Source: Leucobacter luti (GTDB lineage: Bacteria > Actinomycetota > Actinomycetes > Actinomycetales > Microbacteriaceae). From it: 64,000 nt of DNA. A model generated the notes under the pieces. It made no database searches. It saw nothing but the letters and a program-made list of their open reading frames with translations, and was not told the origin of the DNA. Below are positions 1 to 9,586 of this stretch, one piece after another (within the stretch, counting starts at the first letter, position 1; every line of letters begins with the position of its first letter). A program made the translations under genes and the position numbers. The stretch lies in assembly GCF_004217175.1 (NCBI RefSeq), contig NZ_SHKI01000004.1, positions 248,001 to 312,000 of the forward strand, in the 5' to 3' direction.

Positions 1-511
<511 letters not shown>

Positions 512-697
512 GGCGCACCCCCAAGAGGACGGGCGAGTGGCGCCCGATGTGCATCCAACCCTACCGGGGCACTCCCCCGGGTTTGCAAGGGGGTTCGGAG
601 CTTCACCCGGAATACTCGGGCAATCGGCCACACTTGATGGCCGCTCTCGCCAGCCGCGCTCGGGAGCTCGAGCCCGGCCCGTGACCGGCCTCCGGGC

Positions 698-1621
698 CTA
701 GTCCCGGCGCAGCCGCTCAAGCCGATCTAGGCTCCACTCGTACCGCTCAAGCCACACCGAGGCGTGCACCCAGGTCTCGACCCGCGAGACCGCGGGGTGC
801 GCGCGGATCATGCGCACGATGTCCGTGTAGTCCCCGATCGAGCGGGCGGCGATCGTGGCGATCAGCCCGTAGCGCCCCAGCGTGCGCGCGGCGAACTCGA
901 TCGTGGGCACGTCGAGCAACAGGTCCTCGGCCGAGGCGATGCCCTCGGCGTCGCCCGAGAGCATGATTCCTACGCCGGACAGCACCGAGCTCGTGGCGTT
1001 GAGTCGGCTGCGCACCGCACCGATCCGCATCACGCCCGAGTCGAGCAGCCGCAGCACGCGCGCGCGGCACGCGGAGGCCGAGCGGCCGGTGCGGCGAGCG
1101 AGCTCCCCGAAGGTGAGCCGACCATCGAGCTGCAGCTGGGCCATGAGGTCGATGTCGAAGTCGTCGAAGGCGAGTTCCTTCGGGTCCGGGTCCTCGCCGA
1201 GGCGCAGCCGCCGCAGCACCCGGTCGTAGAGCGAAAACTGCACCTCCCCAACGCCGGGGATCGCCTGGATCGCGCGCACCGTACGGCCCACATCGTCGAG
1301 GTCGGCGGCCCACACCTCGACCACGCCCTGGGACTGCCCGCTGATCTCGGAGAGGAAGACCACGTTCGTGAACTCGAGCAACCGCTCGAACACCGGGGAG
1401 CTCGGCCCACTGATCCTGAATTGGAGGTTGACCTGCACCGGGAGCCCCACTGCGCGGGGGTGCACCGCGGCGTGGATCCGGATCTCCCCCGTCTCGATGA
1501 GCTCGTGCACCCGCCCCGCGACGACGGTGCGGTGCACGCCGAGCTCTGCGGCGAGCACCGAGAACTGCGCGCGCCCGTCGAGCTGCAGCGCGCGAATGAG
1601 GTCTTCGTCGAATTCGTCCAC
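698..1621 (-). CDS. Tandem double-domain Lrp/AsnC family regulator
   Basis: A cytoplasmic DNA-binding regulator of 307 residues, twice the usual Lrp length of about 150. It contains two successive Lrp units. The first helix-turn-helix spans residues 2-50 (DEDLIRALQLDGRAQF), followed by a ligand-binding RAM-like domain to about 140; the second helix-turn-helix starts near 153 (DIDLMAQLQLDGRLTF) and is followed by a second RAM-like half. The similar openings of the two halves suggest internal duplication. It is divergent from the amidohydrolase operon at 1818, and two direct repeats lie in the shared 196-bp promoter region, so control of that operon and of itself is likely. Lrp proteins usually sense amino acids. 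The ligand is unknown. Confidence 0.88.
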   Translation of the reverse strand: MDEFDEDLIRALQLDGRAQFSVLAAELGVHRTVVAGRVHELIETGEIRIHAAVHPRAVGLPVQVNLQFRISGPSSPVFERLLEFTNVVFLSEISGQSQGVVEVWAADLDDVGRTVRAIQAIPGVGEVQFSLYDRVLRRLRLGEDPDPKELAFDDFDIDLMAQLQLDGRLTFGELARRTGRSASACRARVLRLLDSGVMRIGAVRSRLNATSSVLSGVGIMLSGDAEGIASAEDLLLDVPTIEFAARTLGRYGLIATIAARSIGDYTDIVRMIRAHPAVSRVETWVHASVWLERYEWSLDRLERLRRD

Positions 1622-1656
1622 GATCCGATTCTGCCAGAATCCCGGGCGTCCTGAGT

Positions 1657-1735
1657 GACAAAAAATCCGTGTATCGAGTCAGAGCAGCGTGTACGCGGGA
1701 CTTTTGCCGAACCTGGTCGACAAAAAAGCGCTGTA
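1657..1735. promoter_or_regulatory. Paired direct-repeat operator in Lrp/amidohydrolase divergent promoter
   Basis: Two copies of GACAAAAAAnnnnTGTA occur at 1657-1673 and 1719-1735, 62 bp apart start to start, close to six helical turns. They lie between the double-Lrp gene and the amidohydrolase gene. A-tracts with helical phasing suit Lrp wrapping. The assignment is inference from position and repetition. Confidence 0.5.
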
Positions 1736-1817
1736 GGCGCGCCGTTCGCGTGATTCGGTCCCGGGTTCGCGAGATCGCGCGTACGCTCGTAACGATTCAC
1801 AACGAAGGAGTTCCCAC

Positions 1818-3482
1818 GTGCGTAAGCTCGCGTTCACCCAGGCCCCGGCCTTTACGGCGCCCACCATCGTCACCGCAGCCAAGATCCACACCCTCGACGA
1901 CGAGAGTTCAGCCCCCGAGGCGTTCCTCGTCATCGGCGACCGGATCCGCGCCGTCAGCTCAATCGCTGAGTGCCGCACCGCGGCCGCGGCCGTCTCCGCG
2001 ATCGAGCCCGAGCTCGTCGACCTGGGCGACACCACGATCGTCCCCGGTTTCATCGACGCGCACGCGCACCCGCTGATGCTCGGCCAGATGATGAGCTGGG
2101 TCGACTGCGGCCCCGAGAAGGCCGGCTCGATCCCCGAGATCGTCGCGCTGCTGAGCGAGGCGGCGAAGACGCTGCCCGCCGGTCGCCCAATCCGCGGCTA
2201 CGGCTACGAGCAGCGCAACCTCGCCGAGCGCCGCCACCCCACCCGCTTTGAGCTCGACGAGGTCGCCACCGACCGCGAGGTCTACCTCATGAACGCCTCC
2301 GGCCACGGCGGCGTGGTCAACTCGTACACGTTCGAGCTGCACGGCGTCACGAAGGACACCCCGAACCCCAAGGGCGGCGAGTTCTTCCGCGACGCCGACG
2401 GTGAGCTGACCGGCGAGCTCTCCGACGCCGCGTGCAACGTGCTCACGGGACTTGAGGGCGTGAAGATCGGCCACCACGGCCCCAACTTCCACCTCGCCGA
2501 CGAGCCCGCCGAGCACAAGCTGCAGCTCGCGGCCGCACAGGAGAACTTCCTGGCGGGCGGCGTCACCACCATCGGCGACGCCCAGGTCAGCCGCCGGGAG
2601 TTCGACATGTACCTGCGCCTCGCAGAGTCGGGCGACCTGAAGGTGCGCGTCAGCATGTACCTGCTCTCGCACCTCCTCGACGAGGCGATCGAGATGGGCC
2701 TCCACGGCCAGTTCGGCAACGAGCACCTGAGCTTCGCGGGCATCAAGTTCTACTCGGACGGCACGCTCGGCGGCTGGACCGCCTACTTCCCCGACGGCTA
2801 CGTTGGCGACCCCTGCCGCACCGGACAGCTCTACCACGACCCGCGCGACTACACCGAGCTGATCGCCAAGGCGCACCGCGTCGGCCTGCAGACCGCGACG
2901 CACTCGCAGTCGCCCACGGCGCTCGAGATGGTCATCAGCGCGATCGAGGCCGCCCAGGCCGAGCGCCCCGACGCCGACGCGCGCCACCGCATCGAGCACT
3001 GCGGCCTGCCCACGCTTGAGCAGATCGACCGCATGGCGAAGGCCGGGATCATGCCCGTGAACCAGCCGCAGCACCACTACAACTGGGGCGAGGGCGTAGA
3101 GCAGGCGATCGGCACCCCCGGCGAGCGCTTCAACCCGCTCGGCGACTTCGAGCGTGCGGGGGTCCCCGTCACGATCTCCTCGGACGCCCCCGTCGCGGAT
3201 CCCCGCCCCATGGAGGCCATCCAGGCCGCCGTCTCGCGCATCACGCGCCGCGGCACCCAGCTCGGATCCGACGACCTCGCGGTCTCGCTCGACACCGCGC
3301 TGCGCGGCCACACGATCTCCGCGGCCCGCGCGCTCGGCCGCGAGGACGAGCTCGGCAGCATCGAGGTGGGCAAGCGCGCCGACTTCGCCGTGCTCGATCG
3401 CGACCCGTTCAACACCCCGATCCCGGAGCTCGCGGCCGTGACCGTCGCGTCCACCTGGGTGGGCGGCGAGCGCGTCTTCTAA
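1818..3482 (+). CDS. YtcJ-like metal-dependent amidohydrolase
   Basis: A cytoplasmic hydrolase of 554 residues from the amidohydrolase superfamily, YtcJ / N-substituted formamide deformylase branch, which hydrolyses amide or formamide bonds. The metal-binding HAH motif is in PGFIDAHAHP (residues 77-85). A KFYSDGTLGG block lies in the middle, HRIEHCG near residue 391 and ISSDAPV near 452 (catalytic Asp). The protein ends with a typical small beta-sandwich segment (GSIEVGKRADFAVLDRDPF). The GTG start has AAGGAG eight bases upstream. It is the first gene of a same-strand series with an MHS transporter, a ThDP enzyme and a hydroxyacid dehydrogenase. The real substrate cannot be read from the sequence. 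Confidence 0.88.
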   Translation: MRKLAFTQAPAFTAPTIVTAAKIHTLDDESSAPEAFLVIGDRIRAVSSIAECRTAAAAVSAIEPELVDLGDTTIVPGFIDAHAHPLMLGQMMSWVDCGPEKAGSIPEIVALLSEAAKTLPAGRPIRGYGYEQRNLAERRHPTRFELDEVATDREVYLMNASGHGGVVNSYTFELHGVTKDTPNPKGGEFFRDADGELTGELSDAACNVLTGLEGVKIGHHGPNFHLADEPAEHKLQLAAAQENFLAGGVTTIGDAQVSRREFDMYLRLAESGDLKVRVSMYLLSHLLDEAIEMGLHGQFGNEHLSFAGIKFYSDGTLGGWTAYFPDGYVGDPCRTGQLYHDPRDYTELIAKAHRVGLQTATHSQSPTALEMVISAIEAAQAERPDADARHRIEHCGLPTLEQIDRMAKAGIMPVNQPQHHYNWGEGVEQAIGTPGERFNPLGDFERAGVPVTISSDAPVADPRPMEAIQAAVSRITRRGTQLGSDDLAVSLDTALRGHTISAARALGREDELGSIEVGKRADFAVLDRDPFNTPIPELAAVTVASTWVGGERVF

Positions 3483-3621
3483 CCCCGGCACGGGCGGGCG
3501 GCCGAGGACGCCACCCGCCACGGCCACGCGTGGCCGCCGCCTCCCCGGCGGCCACGCTCCCCTCAGTCCGCACGACCTCAGCACGCACCAGCGCCCCACG
3601 GCATCCAGCGAAGGAGCTCAC

Positions 3622-4977
3622 ATGTCAACCGCATCAGCCCAGATCGAACCAAATACGCACAAGCGTGCGTTGAAGGGCGGTATGGCCGCCCTCGTCGGCA
3701 CCACCATCGAGTGGTACGACTTCTACGTCTACGCAACCGCAGCGGCGATCATCTTCCCGCACGTCTTCTTCCCCGAGGACCTTGACCCGGCGCTCGCAAC
3801 GCTCGCGTCGTTCGGCACCTACGCGGTCGCGTTCTTCATGCGCCCGCTCGGTGGCATCATCTTCGGCCACATCGGCGACAAGCTCGGCCGCAAGCCCGCT
3901 CTCACCATCACGCTCGTACTCATGGGCGTCGCGACGACGCTCGTGGGCCTGCTCCCCGGCTACGCGCAGATCGGCGTCTGGGGCCCCATCCTGCTCATCC
4001 TCTTCCGCATGCTCCAGGGCCTTGCGGTCGGCGGCGAGTGGGGCGGCGCGAGCCTCATGGCGGTCGAGAGCGCCCCGGCGAAGTGGAAGAACTTCTACGG
4101 CGGCTTCACGCAGGTGGGCAACCCGCTCGGCGCGCTCATGGCGACCGGTGCATTCTGGGCACTCTCCTCGCTCGGCGAGGACGCGCTCATGAGCTGGGGC
4201 TGGCGCCTGCCGTTCATCTTCAGCATCGTGCTGATCGGTGTCGGCTTCTGGGTGCGCTACCGCGTTGAGGAGACCCCGGTCTTCGAGGCAAAGGTCGAGG
4301 GCCAGGAGCAGTCGACGCCGCTGCTGTTCGCGCTCAAGAACAACTGGAGCCCGATCCTGCTCGGCTTCCTGATCATCGCAATGTCCTCCGGTGGCTACGT
4401 GATCGCCACCACGTTCGTGCAGAACTACGCGGCGACCCCCGAGATCGGGCTCAACGCGTCGGTGATGCTCGGCGCGCTGACCATCGCCTCGCTCGTTGAA
4501 GCACTCGTGACCCTGCCGATCGCCGCCCTCGGTGACAAGATCGGCGCGAAGACCGTCATGTACATCGGTATCATCGGCTCGTTCATCGTGATCCTGCCAC
4601 TCGTGCTCTCGATCCAGTCGAAGAACGTCGCGATGATCTGGCTGTTCGTGATCCTGATCCGCGTCACGCTGAGCGGCGCGTGGGCCCCGCTGTCCACGCT
4701 GATGGCGCAGATGTTCCGCCCGCAGTCGCGCTACACCTCCATGTCGCTCTCGTACGGCCTCGGTGCCGCGGTCTGGGGCGGCCTGTCCCCCGCGATCGCG
4801 TCGCTGCTGCTCGTCGTCACCGGCGGCAACTTCTGGTCCGTCGTCGCGTTCTTCGGCCTGCTCACGCTCGCCGCGTGGATCGGCGTGCGCTTCGCACCGC
4901 AGCACTCAGACACGGCACCCGTGACCGGGTCGTTCCGCGCACGGACCGACACCACCGCGATCGGCACCACCGAGTAA
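3622..4977 (+). CDS. MFS transporter, metabolite:H+ symporter (MHS) type
   Basis: An inner-membrane importer of 451 residues with about twelve hydrophobic segments. Residues 28-40 (TIEWYDFYVYATA) and the loop motif GHIGDKLGRKPAL are hallmarks of the MHS subfamily, whose members import organic acids, betaines or amino-acid derivatives with protons. LQGLAVGGEWGG is also diagnostic. The ATG has GAAGGAG five bases upstream. It follows the amidohydrolase by 139 bp and probably brings in that enzyme's substrate or a related acid. A strong terminator follows, so the downstream ThDP gene may be partly uncoupled. Confidence 0.9.
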   Translation: MSTASAQIEPNTHKRALKGGMAALVGTTIEWYDFYVYATAAAIIFPHVFFPEDLDPALATLASFGTYAVAFFMRPLGGIIFGHIGDKLGRKPALTITLVLMGVATTLVGLLPGYAQIGVWGPILLILFRMLQGLAVGGEWGGASLMAVESAPAKWKNFYGGFTQVGNPLGALMATGAFWALSSLGEDALMSWGWRLPFIFSIVLIGVGFWVRYRVEETPVFEAKVEGQEQSTPLLFALKNNWSPILLGFLIIAMSSGGYVIATTFVQNYAATPEIGLNASVMLGALTIASLVEALVTLPIAALGDKIGAKTVMYIGIIGSFIVILPLVLSIQSKNVAMIWLFVILIRVTLSGAWAPLSTLMAQMFRPQSRYTSMSLSYGLGAAVWGGLSPAIASLLLVVTGGNFWSVVAFFGLLTLAAWIGVRFAPQHSDTAPVTGSFRARTDTTAIGTTE

Positions 4978-4987
4978 CACCCCTGAG

Positions 4988-5024
4988 AACCGGCCCCGCC
5001 GCACCAGGTGGGGCCGGTTTTTTC
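4988..5024 (+). terminator. Rho-independent terminator after MHS transporter
   Basis: AACCGGCCCC (4988-4997) pairs with GGGGCCGGTT (5010-5019) and runs into six T residues. It sits 10 bp after the transporter stop and about 40 bp before the next gene, so it may only attenuate read-through. Confidence 0.85.
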
Positions 5025-5059
5025 ATCCCACACGCACCACACAGAACTTGAGGAGCATC

Positions 5060-6691
5060 ATGCAGACCACACCAAAGCGCACGACCGGCTGGGTCGTCAT
5101 TGAGACACTCCGCGGCTACGGCATCGACACGGTCTTCGGGATCCCCGGCACCCACAACCTCGAGTTCTACCGCCCGCTCGACGCGCTCGGCGTCCGCCCC
5201 GTCACCACGCGCCACGAGCAGGGCGCCGGCTACGGCGCCGACGGCTGGTCGCTGCAGACCGGCCTGCCCGGCGTGGTCATCACCACGAGCGGCCCCGGGC
5301 TACTCAACGCGCTCTCGGCCGCGGGCACCGCGTACTGCGAGTCGCGCCCCATGATCCTGCTCTCCCCCGGCCCGGCCATCGGCTCGGAGTTCGCCGACGT
5401 GGGCACCCTGCACGAGACGAAGGATCAGCTCAGCGCCGCGTCCGCGATCGTGGAGTGGGGCCGCCGAGTGCAGACCGCCGAGGAGGCCGTCGAGGCGATC
5501 CACGACGCGTTCGCGCTGTTCGCCACCACCCGCCCGCGCCCCGTCTACATCGAGGTGCCCCTCGACGTGCTTGAGCACGAGACCACCATCTCAGCCGAGC
5601 TCACCGCACCGCGCAGCGCCGCACCCATCGCAGCGGCGGACGCCGCGGCGCTCGCGCAGGCGGCCACCCTGCTCGCGGCCGCACAGCGCCCCGCGATCCT
5701 CGCCGGCGGCGGCTCACGCGCCGCGAGCGCCGAGCTGCGCGCGCTCGCCGAGCGGATCGGCGCCCCCGTGGTCACCACCCTCAACGCGAAGGGCGTCCTC
5801 GACGAGGCGCACCCGCTCGCCGTCGGGTCGAGCCTGCGCCTCGACGCCGGCCGCCGGGTGGCGCAGGACGCGGACGTGCTCCTGATCGTCGGCTCAAAGC
5901 TCGGCGAAGCGGAGCTCTGGGTCCCCGAGCTCGCCGCGACCGGCAGCGTGATCCGGATCGACCTGCTCGAGTCGCAGATCACCAAGAACCACCGGGCCGA
6001 CGTGGGCCTCGTGGGCGACGCCGCGGCGACCCTCGCCGCTCTCACCGCCGAGCTGGGCGCCGGGGAGCCCCGCGACCTCGCGGGCGCGATCGGCGCCGTG
6101 AGCCAGGCCCGCGCCGCCGTGCGCGCCGAGTCGTTCGAGCTCTCCGAGCCGAACACCGCCCTCGCCGAGACCATCGCCGCCGCGCTGCCCGCGAACGCGA
6201 TCGTCGCGACCGACTCGTCGCAGATCGCGTACTGGGGACTCCTCAATACCCTCCGCGTGGCCGAGCCCAACTCCACGCCGTACATGGCCACCTACGCGAC
6301 CCTCGGCTACGGTCTCCCCGCCGCCCTCGGCGCTCGCATCGCGGCGCCCGAGCGCCCCGCGTTCGCCGTGGTGGGCGACGGCGCGCTGATGTTCTCGATG
6401 AACGAGTTCATCACCGTCGTTGAGCAGCGCGAGGACGTGACCGTGATCGTCGTCGACAACGGCGGCTACGCCGAGATCAAGCAGAACGAGCTCGACGCGG
6501 GGATCGCGCCCGTCGGCGTCGACCTCGTGCAGCCGAACTGGGCGGCCGTCGCCGACGCGTTCGGCGGCACCGGGCGTCGCGTCGCCGACGCGGCCGAGCT
6601 CGAGGCGGCCGTCGCCGCGGCAGCCGCGAACGGCGGCCTGCAGCTCATCCACATCGACCAGGCGACGTTCGCCGTCGCGCAGGGGGCATAA
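5060..6691 (+). CDS. ThDP-dependent 2-oxoacid decarboxylase / acetolactate synthase-like enzyme
   Basis: A thiamine-diphosphate enzyme of 543 residues. The Pyr domain carries the cofactor-activating Glu in RHEQGAGYGADGW (Glu53); the C-terminal PP domain has GDGALMFSMNEF and VDNGGYAEIKQN (about 438-475), the GDG-N metal/ThDP motif. The opening FGIPGTHNLEFYR and the RHEQGAG block resemble AruI-type 5-guanidino-2-oxopentanoate decarboxylases more than true acetolactate synthases, so decarboxylation of an amino-acid-derived 2-oxo acid is likely. ATG at 5060 is preferred to a TTG 12 bp upstream because AGGAG lies just before it. The next gene starts 2 bp after its stop, so they are co-translated. 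Confidence 0.82.
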   Translation: MQTTPKRTTGWVVIETLRGYGIDTVFGIPGTHNLEFYRPLDALGVRPVTTRHEQGAGYGADGWSLQTGLPGVVITTSGPGLLNALSAAGTAYCESRPMILLSPGPAIGSEFADVGTLHETKDQLSAASAIVEWGRRVQTAEEAVEAIHDAFALFATTRPRPVYIEVPLDVLEHETTISAELTAPRSAAPIAAADAAALAQAATLLAAAQRPAILAGGGSRAASAELRALAERIGAPVVTTLNAKGVLDEAHPLAVGSSLRLDAGRRVAQDADVLLIVGSKLGEAELWVPELAATGSVIRIDLLESQITKNHRADVGLVGDAAATLAALTAELGAGEPRDLAGAIGAVSQARAAVRAESFELSEPNTALAETIAAALPANAIVATDSSQIAYWGLLNTLRVAEPNSTPYMATYATLGYGLPAALGARIAAPERPAFAVVGDGALMFSMNEFITVVEQREDVTVIVVDNGGYAEIKQNELDAGIAPVGVDLVQPNWAAVADAFGGTGRRVADAAELEAAVAAAAANGGLQLIHIDQATFAVAQGA

Positions 6692-6693
6692 CC

Positions 6694-7719
6694 GTGACGC
6701 ACACCGCTGACACCACCGGAACCATCGACACGAGCGGCACCGCCCGTCCCGTCGCCGTCTACACCGACGTCGAAGACACCGATCCGGCAATCGGGATCGA
6801 CCTGCTCGAGGCCGCCGGCTTCGAGGTGCGCGTGCTCGGCACCCGCGACCCCGCCGAGATCGTTGCGGGCGCCGCCGACGCGACCGTGCTGCTGCCGGGC
6901 TACGCCTCGGTGACCCGCGAGATGATCGAGGCGATGCCGCAGCTGCGCATCGTGGCGCTCATGTCAATGGGCTTCGACTACGTCGATCTCGACGCCGCGA
7001 CCGAGCACGGCGTGTGGGTCACCAACGTGCCGGGCGCCGCGACCGAGGAGGTTGCCACCCACGCGCTCGCGATCCTGCTCGCTGCCACCCGCCAGCTCGG
7101 CTTCTACCAGGCATCGGCCCGCCCGGGCACGTGGAACGACCGCGCCACCACGCCGCCGCCGCGCCTCAGCGAGACCACGCTCGGCATCATCGGCCTCGGC
7201 AAGATCGGCCGCGAGCTCGTGCGCCTTGCCCGCCCGCTGTTCGGTGAGGTCGTCGGCTACGATCCGATGCTGCCGGACACCCCCGAGATCCGCGCCGACC
7301 TCGACGCGCTCGGCGTGCGGCGCACCTCGCTCGAGGACGTGCGCCGCAGCGCGAACGTGCTGTCGCTGCACCTGCCGCTCACCCCCGAGACCGAGCACAT
7401 GATCGACGCGGCGTTCATCGCCGAGATGCCCGCCGGGGCCGTGCTGGTCAACGTGTCGCGCGGCGCGCTCATCGACCACGTCGCCCTCGCCGCCGCGCTC
7501 GACGCCGGCCAGCTCTCCGGCGCGGCGCTCGACGTGCTCGAGACCGAGCCGCCGACCGCCGACCACCCGATGCTCGGCCGCGACGACGTGGTGCTCACCC
7601 CGCACATCGCCTATTTCTCGGCGCGCACCGAGATTGAGTACGTGCGGATCCAGGCCCAGAACGCGGTGACGCTGGCCCAGACCGGGGCGCCCGACTCCCC
7701 CGTGAACCGCCCGGCGTAG
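6694..7719 (+). CDS. D-isomer-specific 2-hydroxyacid dehydrogenase
   Basis: An NAD(P)-dependent reductase of 341 residues that interconverts 2-oxo and 2-hydroxy acids. The Rossmann motif GLGKIGRE is near residue 167. Catalytic Arg lies in VNVSRGALID (about 255), Glu in LETEPP (about 283) and His in TPHIAYFSARTE (about 303). Its GTG start is 2 bp after the ThDP-enzyme stop, which indicates one transcript. In context it would reduce the oxo acid or product handled by its neighbours. Family assignment is firm; the substrate is not. Confidence 0.88.
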   Translation: MTHTADTTGTIDTSGTARPVAVYTDVEDTDPAIGIDLLEAAGFEVRVLGTRDPAEIVAGAADATVLLPGYASVTREMIEAMPQLRIVALMSMGFDYVDLDAATEHGVWVTNVPGAATEEVATHALAILLAATRQLGFYQASARPGTWNDRATTPPPRLSETTLGIIGLGKIGRELVRLARPLFGEVVGYDPMLPDTPEIRADLDALGVRRTSLEDVRRSANVLSLHLPLTPETEHMIDAAFIAEMPAGAVLVNVSRGALIDHVALAAALDAGQLSGAALDVLETEPPTADHPMLGRDDVVLTPHIAYFSARTEIEYVRIQAQNAVTLAQTGAPDSPVNRPA

Positions 7720-7796
7720 CGCCCGCGCTCGGGTTCGTGGCCCGCGGTCGGGTTCGTGCCCGCGGTCCGCGCTCGAGTTCGCGCAGGAAATCCTCG

Positions 7797-7834
7797 CTCA
7801 GGCGGACGGAACCCTCGGTTTCCGTCCGCCTGAG
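7797..7834. terminator. Long intergenic hairpin
   Basis: CTCAGGCGGACGGAA (7797-7811) pairs perfectly with TTCCGTCCGCCTGAG (7820-7834) across an 8-base loop, and AGGAAA/TTTCTCCT nearly extends the stem outward. It lies between the dehydrogenase stop and the pirin start and probably ends the upstream operon. No long T-run follows. Just upstream, GGTTCGTG-type motifs are repeated. Confidence 0.6.
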
Positions 7835-7917
7835 CTCGTTTCTCCTGCGTGAGTGCGCGCGCCGTGGCACACTTGGATCGGGGGCGGGCGATCCGTCCGC
7901 GCCGGGGAGGATGGGCC

Positions 7918-9015
7918 ATGAGTAATCCGGATCAGCACCCGGAAGCAACCGTCTGCGCGGCCTCGCCCGACGGCGGCACCGAGCTGCAGCTGATTGAGCC
8001 GCGCGAGGTCCCGCTGGGCGGCCTCCGCGCCATGACCGTGCGCCGCACGCTGCCCCAGCGGGCGCGCTCGTTCATCGGCGGCTGGTGCTTCGTCGACCAC
8101 TACGGCCCGGACGACGTGTCGGTGACGGGCGGCATGGACGTGCCAGCGCACCCGCACATCGGGCTGCAGACCGCGAGCTGGCTCTTCGCCGGCGAGATCG
8201 AGCACCGCGACAGCGCCGGGTTCCACGCCATGGTACGACCGGGCGAACTCAACCTCATGACCGCCGGGCGCGGGATCAGCCACTCCGAGCGCTCCACCCC
8301 GGGCACGCGGGTGCTCCACGGCGTGCAGCTCTGGATCGCGCTGCCCAGGCACGCCGCGGATACCGCGCCGACGTTTGCGCACTACGAGCCGCCGCTGCTG
8401 CACGGGCCGGGCTGGGTGGGTCAGGTGTTTCTCGGCGCCCTGCTCGGGGCGCAGTCGCCAGTCGAGACGCACTCGCCGCTGCTCGGCGCCGAACTGCAGC
8501 TCAGTCCCGGCGCGGTGCTCGACCTCGACGTGGACCCGTCGTTCGAGCACGGCGTGCTCGTGGACCACGGGGACGTGACCCTCGCGGTTCCGGCGGCGGG
8601 CGTGCCGGCGGACGTGCCGGCGGGCACGGAGGCGGACCCGGCGCCGCTCGCGCTCGCCCCGGATCAGCTCGGCTTCGCCCCGACCGGCGCCGCCGCTCTG
8701 CGGCTCACGGCCGGCCCCGGCGGTGCGCGGCTCATGCTGCTCGGCGGCGAGCCCCTCGGCGAGCAGCTGATCATGTGGTGGAACTTTGTGGGCCGCAGCC
8801 ACGAAGAGATCGTGCAGGCCCGCGCCGATTGGCAGGCGCGCGTCGCGTTTGCCGGCGTTGGCGACCCCTCGGGCGACGAGGCCGCCGCCCCCGCCCCCGC
8901 GGCGCCACCGGTCACCGCCGATCCGGATCGCTTCCGCCTTCCGGAGCACGAGCCGGCTCCGCCGCTGCCGGCGCCCGCCGCACCGATCGCGCGCCTCGTG
9001 CCGCGCACCCAGTGA
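7918..9015 (+). CDS. Pirin family protein
   Basis: A bicupin metal-binding protein of 365 residues. The first cupin shows the pirin pattern: HPHIGLQTASWLF, then IEHRDSAG, then GELNLMTAGRGISHSE, supplying the His residues that bind the metal. Bacterial pirins are linked to quercetinase activity or to tuning metabolic enzymes. ATG at 7918 is chosen because GGGGAGG ends seven bases upstream; a GTG 69 bp earlier lacks such support. The C-terminal end is Ala/Pro-rich and probably disordered. It shares its direction with the small GNAT gene 91 bp downstream. Confidence 0.9.
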   Translation: MSNPDQHPEATVCAASPDGGTELQLIEPREVPLGGLRAMTVRRTLPQRARSFIGGWCFVDHYGPDDVSVTGGMDVPAHPHIGLQTASWLFAGEIEHRDSAGFHAMVRPGELNLMTAGRGISHSERSTPGTRVLHGVQLWIALPRHAADTAPTFAHYEPPLLHGPGWVGQVFLGALLGAQSPVETHSPLLGAELQLSPGAVLDLDVDPSFEHGVLVDHGDVTLAVPAAGVPADVPAGTEADPAPLALAPDQLGFAPTGAAALRLTAGPGGARLMLLGGEPLGEQLIMWWNFVGRSHEEIVQARADWQARVAFAGVGDPSGDEAAAPAPAAPPVTADPDRFRLPEHEPAPPLPAPAAPIARLVPRTQ

Positions 9016-9106
9016 CCCCGACGCCTGTGCCCCAGCCCGGTCACCCGTGGCCCCGGAGCCCGGCAACAACCCCAGCAGTTCCGTGATCCAGGCAGTAAGG
9101 AGCCCC

Positions 9107-9415
9107 ATGACCGAACAGATCCTCGTCGCCCACGAGCCCGAACGATCGCGCTACGTGGTCACCGTCGACGGCGCGCTCGCCGGTTTCGCCGAGTACCGCT
9201 CGCGCTCGGGCGGCAGCGTCCGCGACTTCACGCACACCGAGATCGACCCGGCGTTCGGCGGCCGCGGACTGGGCGGCACGCTGGTCTCGGCGGCGCTCGC
9301 CGGCACGCAGCGGGCCGGGCTCACGATTGTCCCGCACTGCCCGTTCGTCGCCGCCTGGCTGCGTCGGCACCCGGACTTCGCGGGCGAGGTCGCCTGGCCC
9401 GAGGGCGCGGCGTAG
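9107..9415 (+). CDS. Small GNAT-like N-acetyltransferase (YidJ/COG2388-like)
   Basis: A 102-residue protein with a minimal acetyltransferase fold. DFTHTEIDPAFGGRGLGGTL (residues 40-59) contains the acetyl-CoA pyrophosphate loop R/Q-x-x-G-x-G/A, and IVPHCPFVAAWLRRHPDF is the conserved C-terminal block of the short COG2388 family. AAGGAG precedes the ATG. The acceptor is unknown. It ends at a large hairpin shared with the convergent dehydrogenase gene. Confidence 0.85.
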   Translation: MTEQILVAHEPERSRYVVTVDGALAGFAEYRSRSGGSVRDFTHTEIDPAFGGRGLGGTLVSAALAGTQRAGLTIVPHCPFVAAWLRRHPDFAGEVAWPEGAA

Positions 9416-9520
9416 GACGCCGGGGCCGCGCGGCGCCCCGTGCTCCCGCGCTGCCTCGCGCGGCCCCGGCCCCTGCCACGGCCCCGCCCCGCCCCGCCCC
9501 CCGCCCCGGCCCGCCCCGCC

Positions 9521-9582
9521 CCCGAGTGGAGCCAAAAGCCCCCTTCACGAGTAGCGAAGGGGGCTTTTCGCTCCACTCGGGG
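9521..9582. terminator. Very long bidirectional terminator hairpin
   Basis: About 26 bases (9521-9546) pair with 9556-9581 with one C/C mismatch. The inner part is AAAAGCCCCCTTC / GAAGGGGGCTTTT, giving U-rich tracts in both directions. It lies between convergent genes and is embedded in GC-only low-complexity sequence. The surrounding gene-free stretch 9416-9719 otherwise holds CCCCG-rich tracts on the left and the GGCACGGGCGC repeats on the right. Confidence 0.85.
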
Positions 9583-9586
9583 CAGG

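Noticed and set aside
1959..3599. Long minus-strand open frame opposite the amidohydrolase gene
   Set aside because: The amidohydrolase frame has clear motifs, start and ribosome-binding site; the antisense frame is open only because of GC-rich codon bias.
3634..4905. Minus-strand open frame opposite the MHS transporter
   Set aside because: Antisense shadow; the plus strand has transporter motifs.
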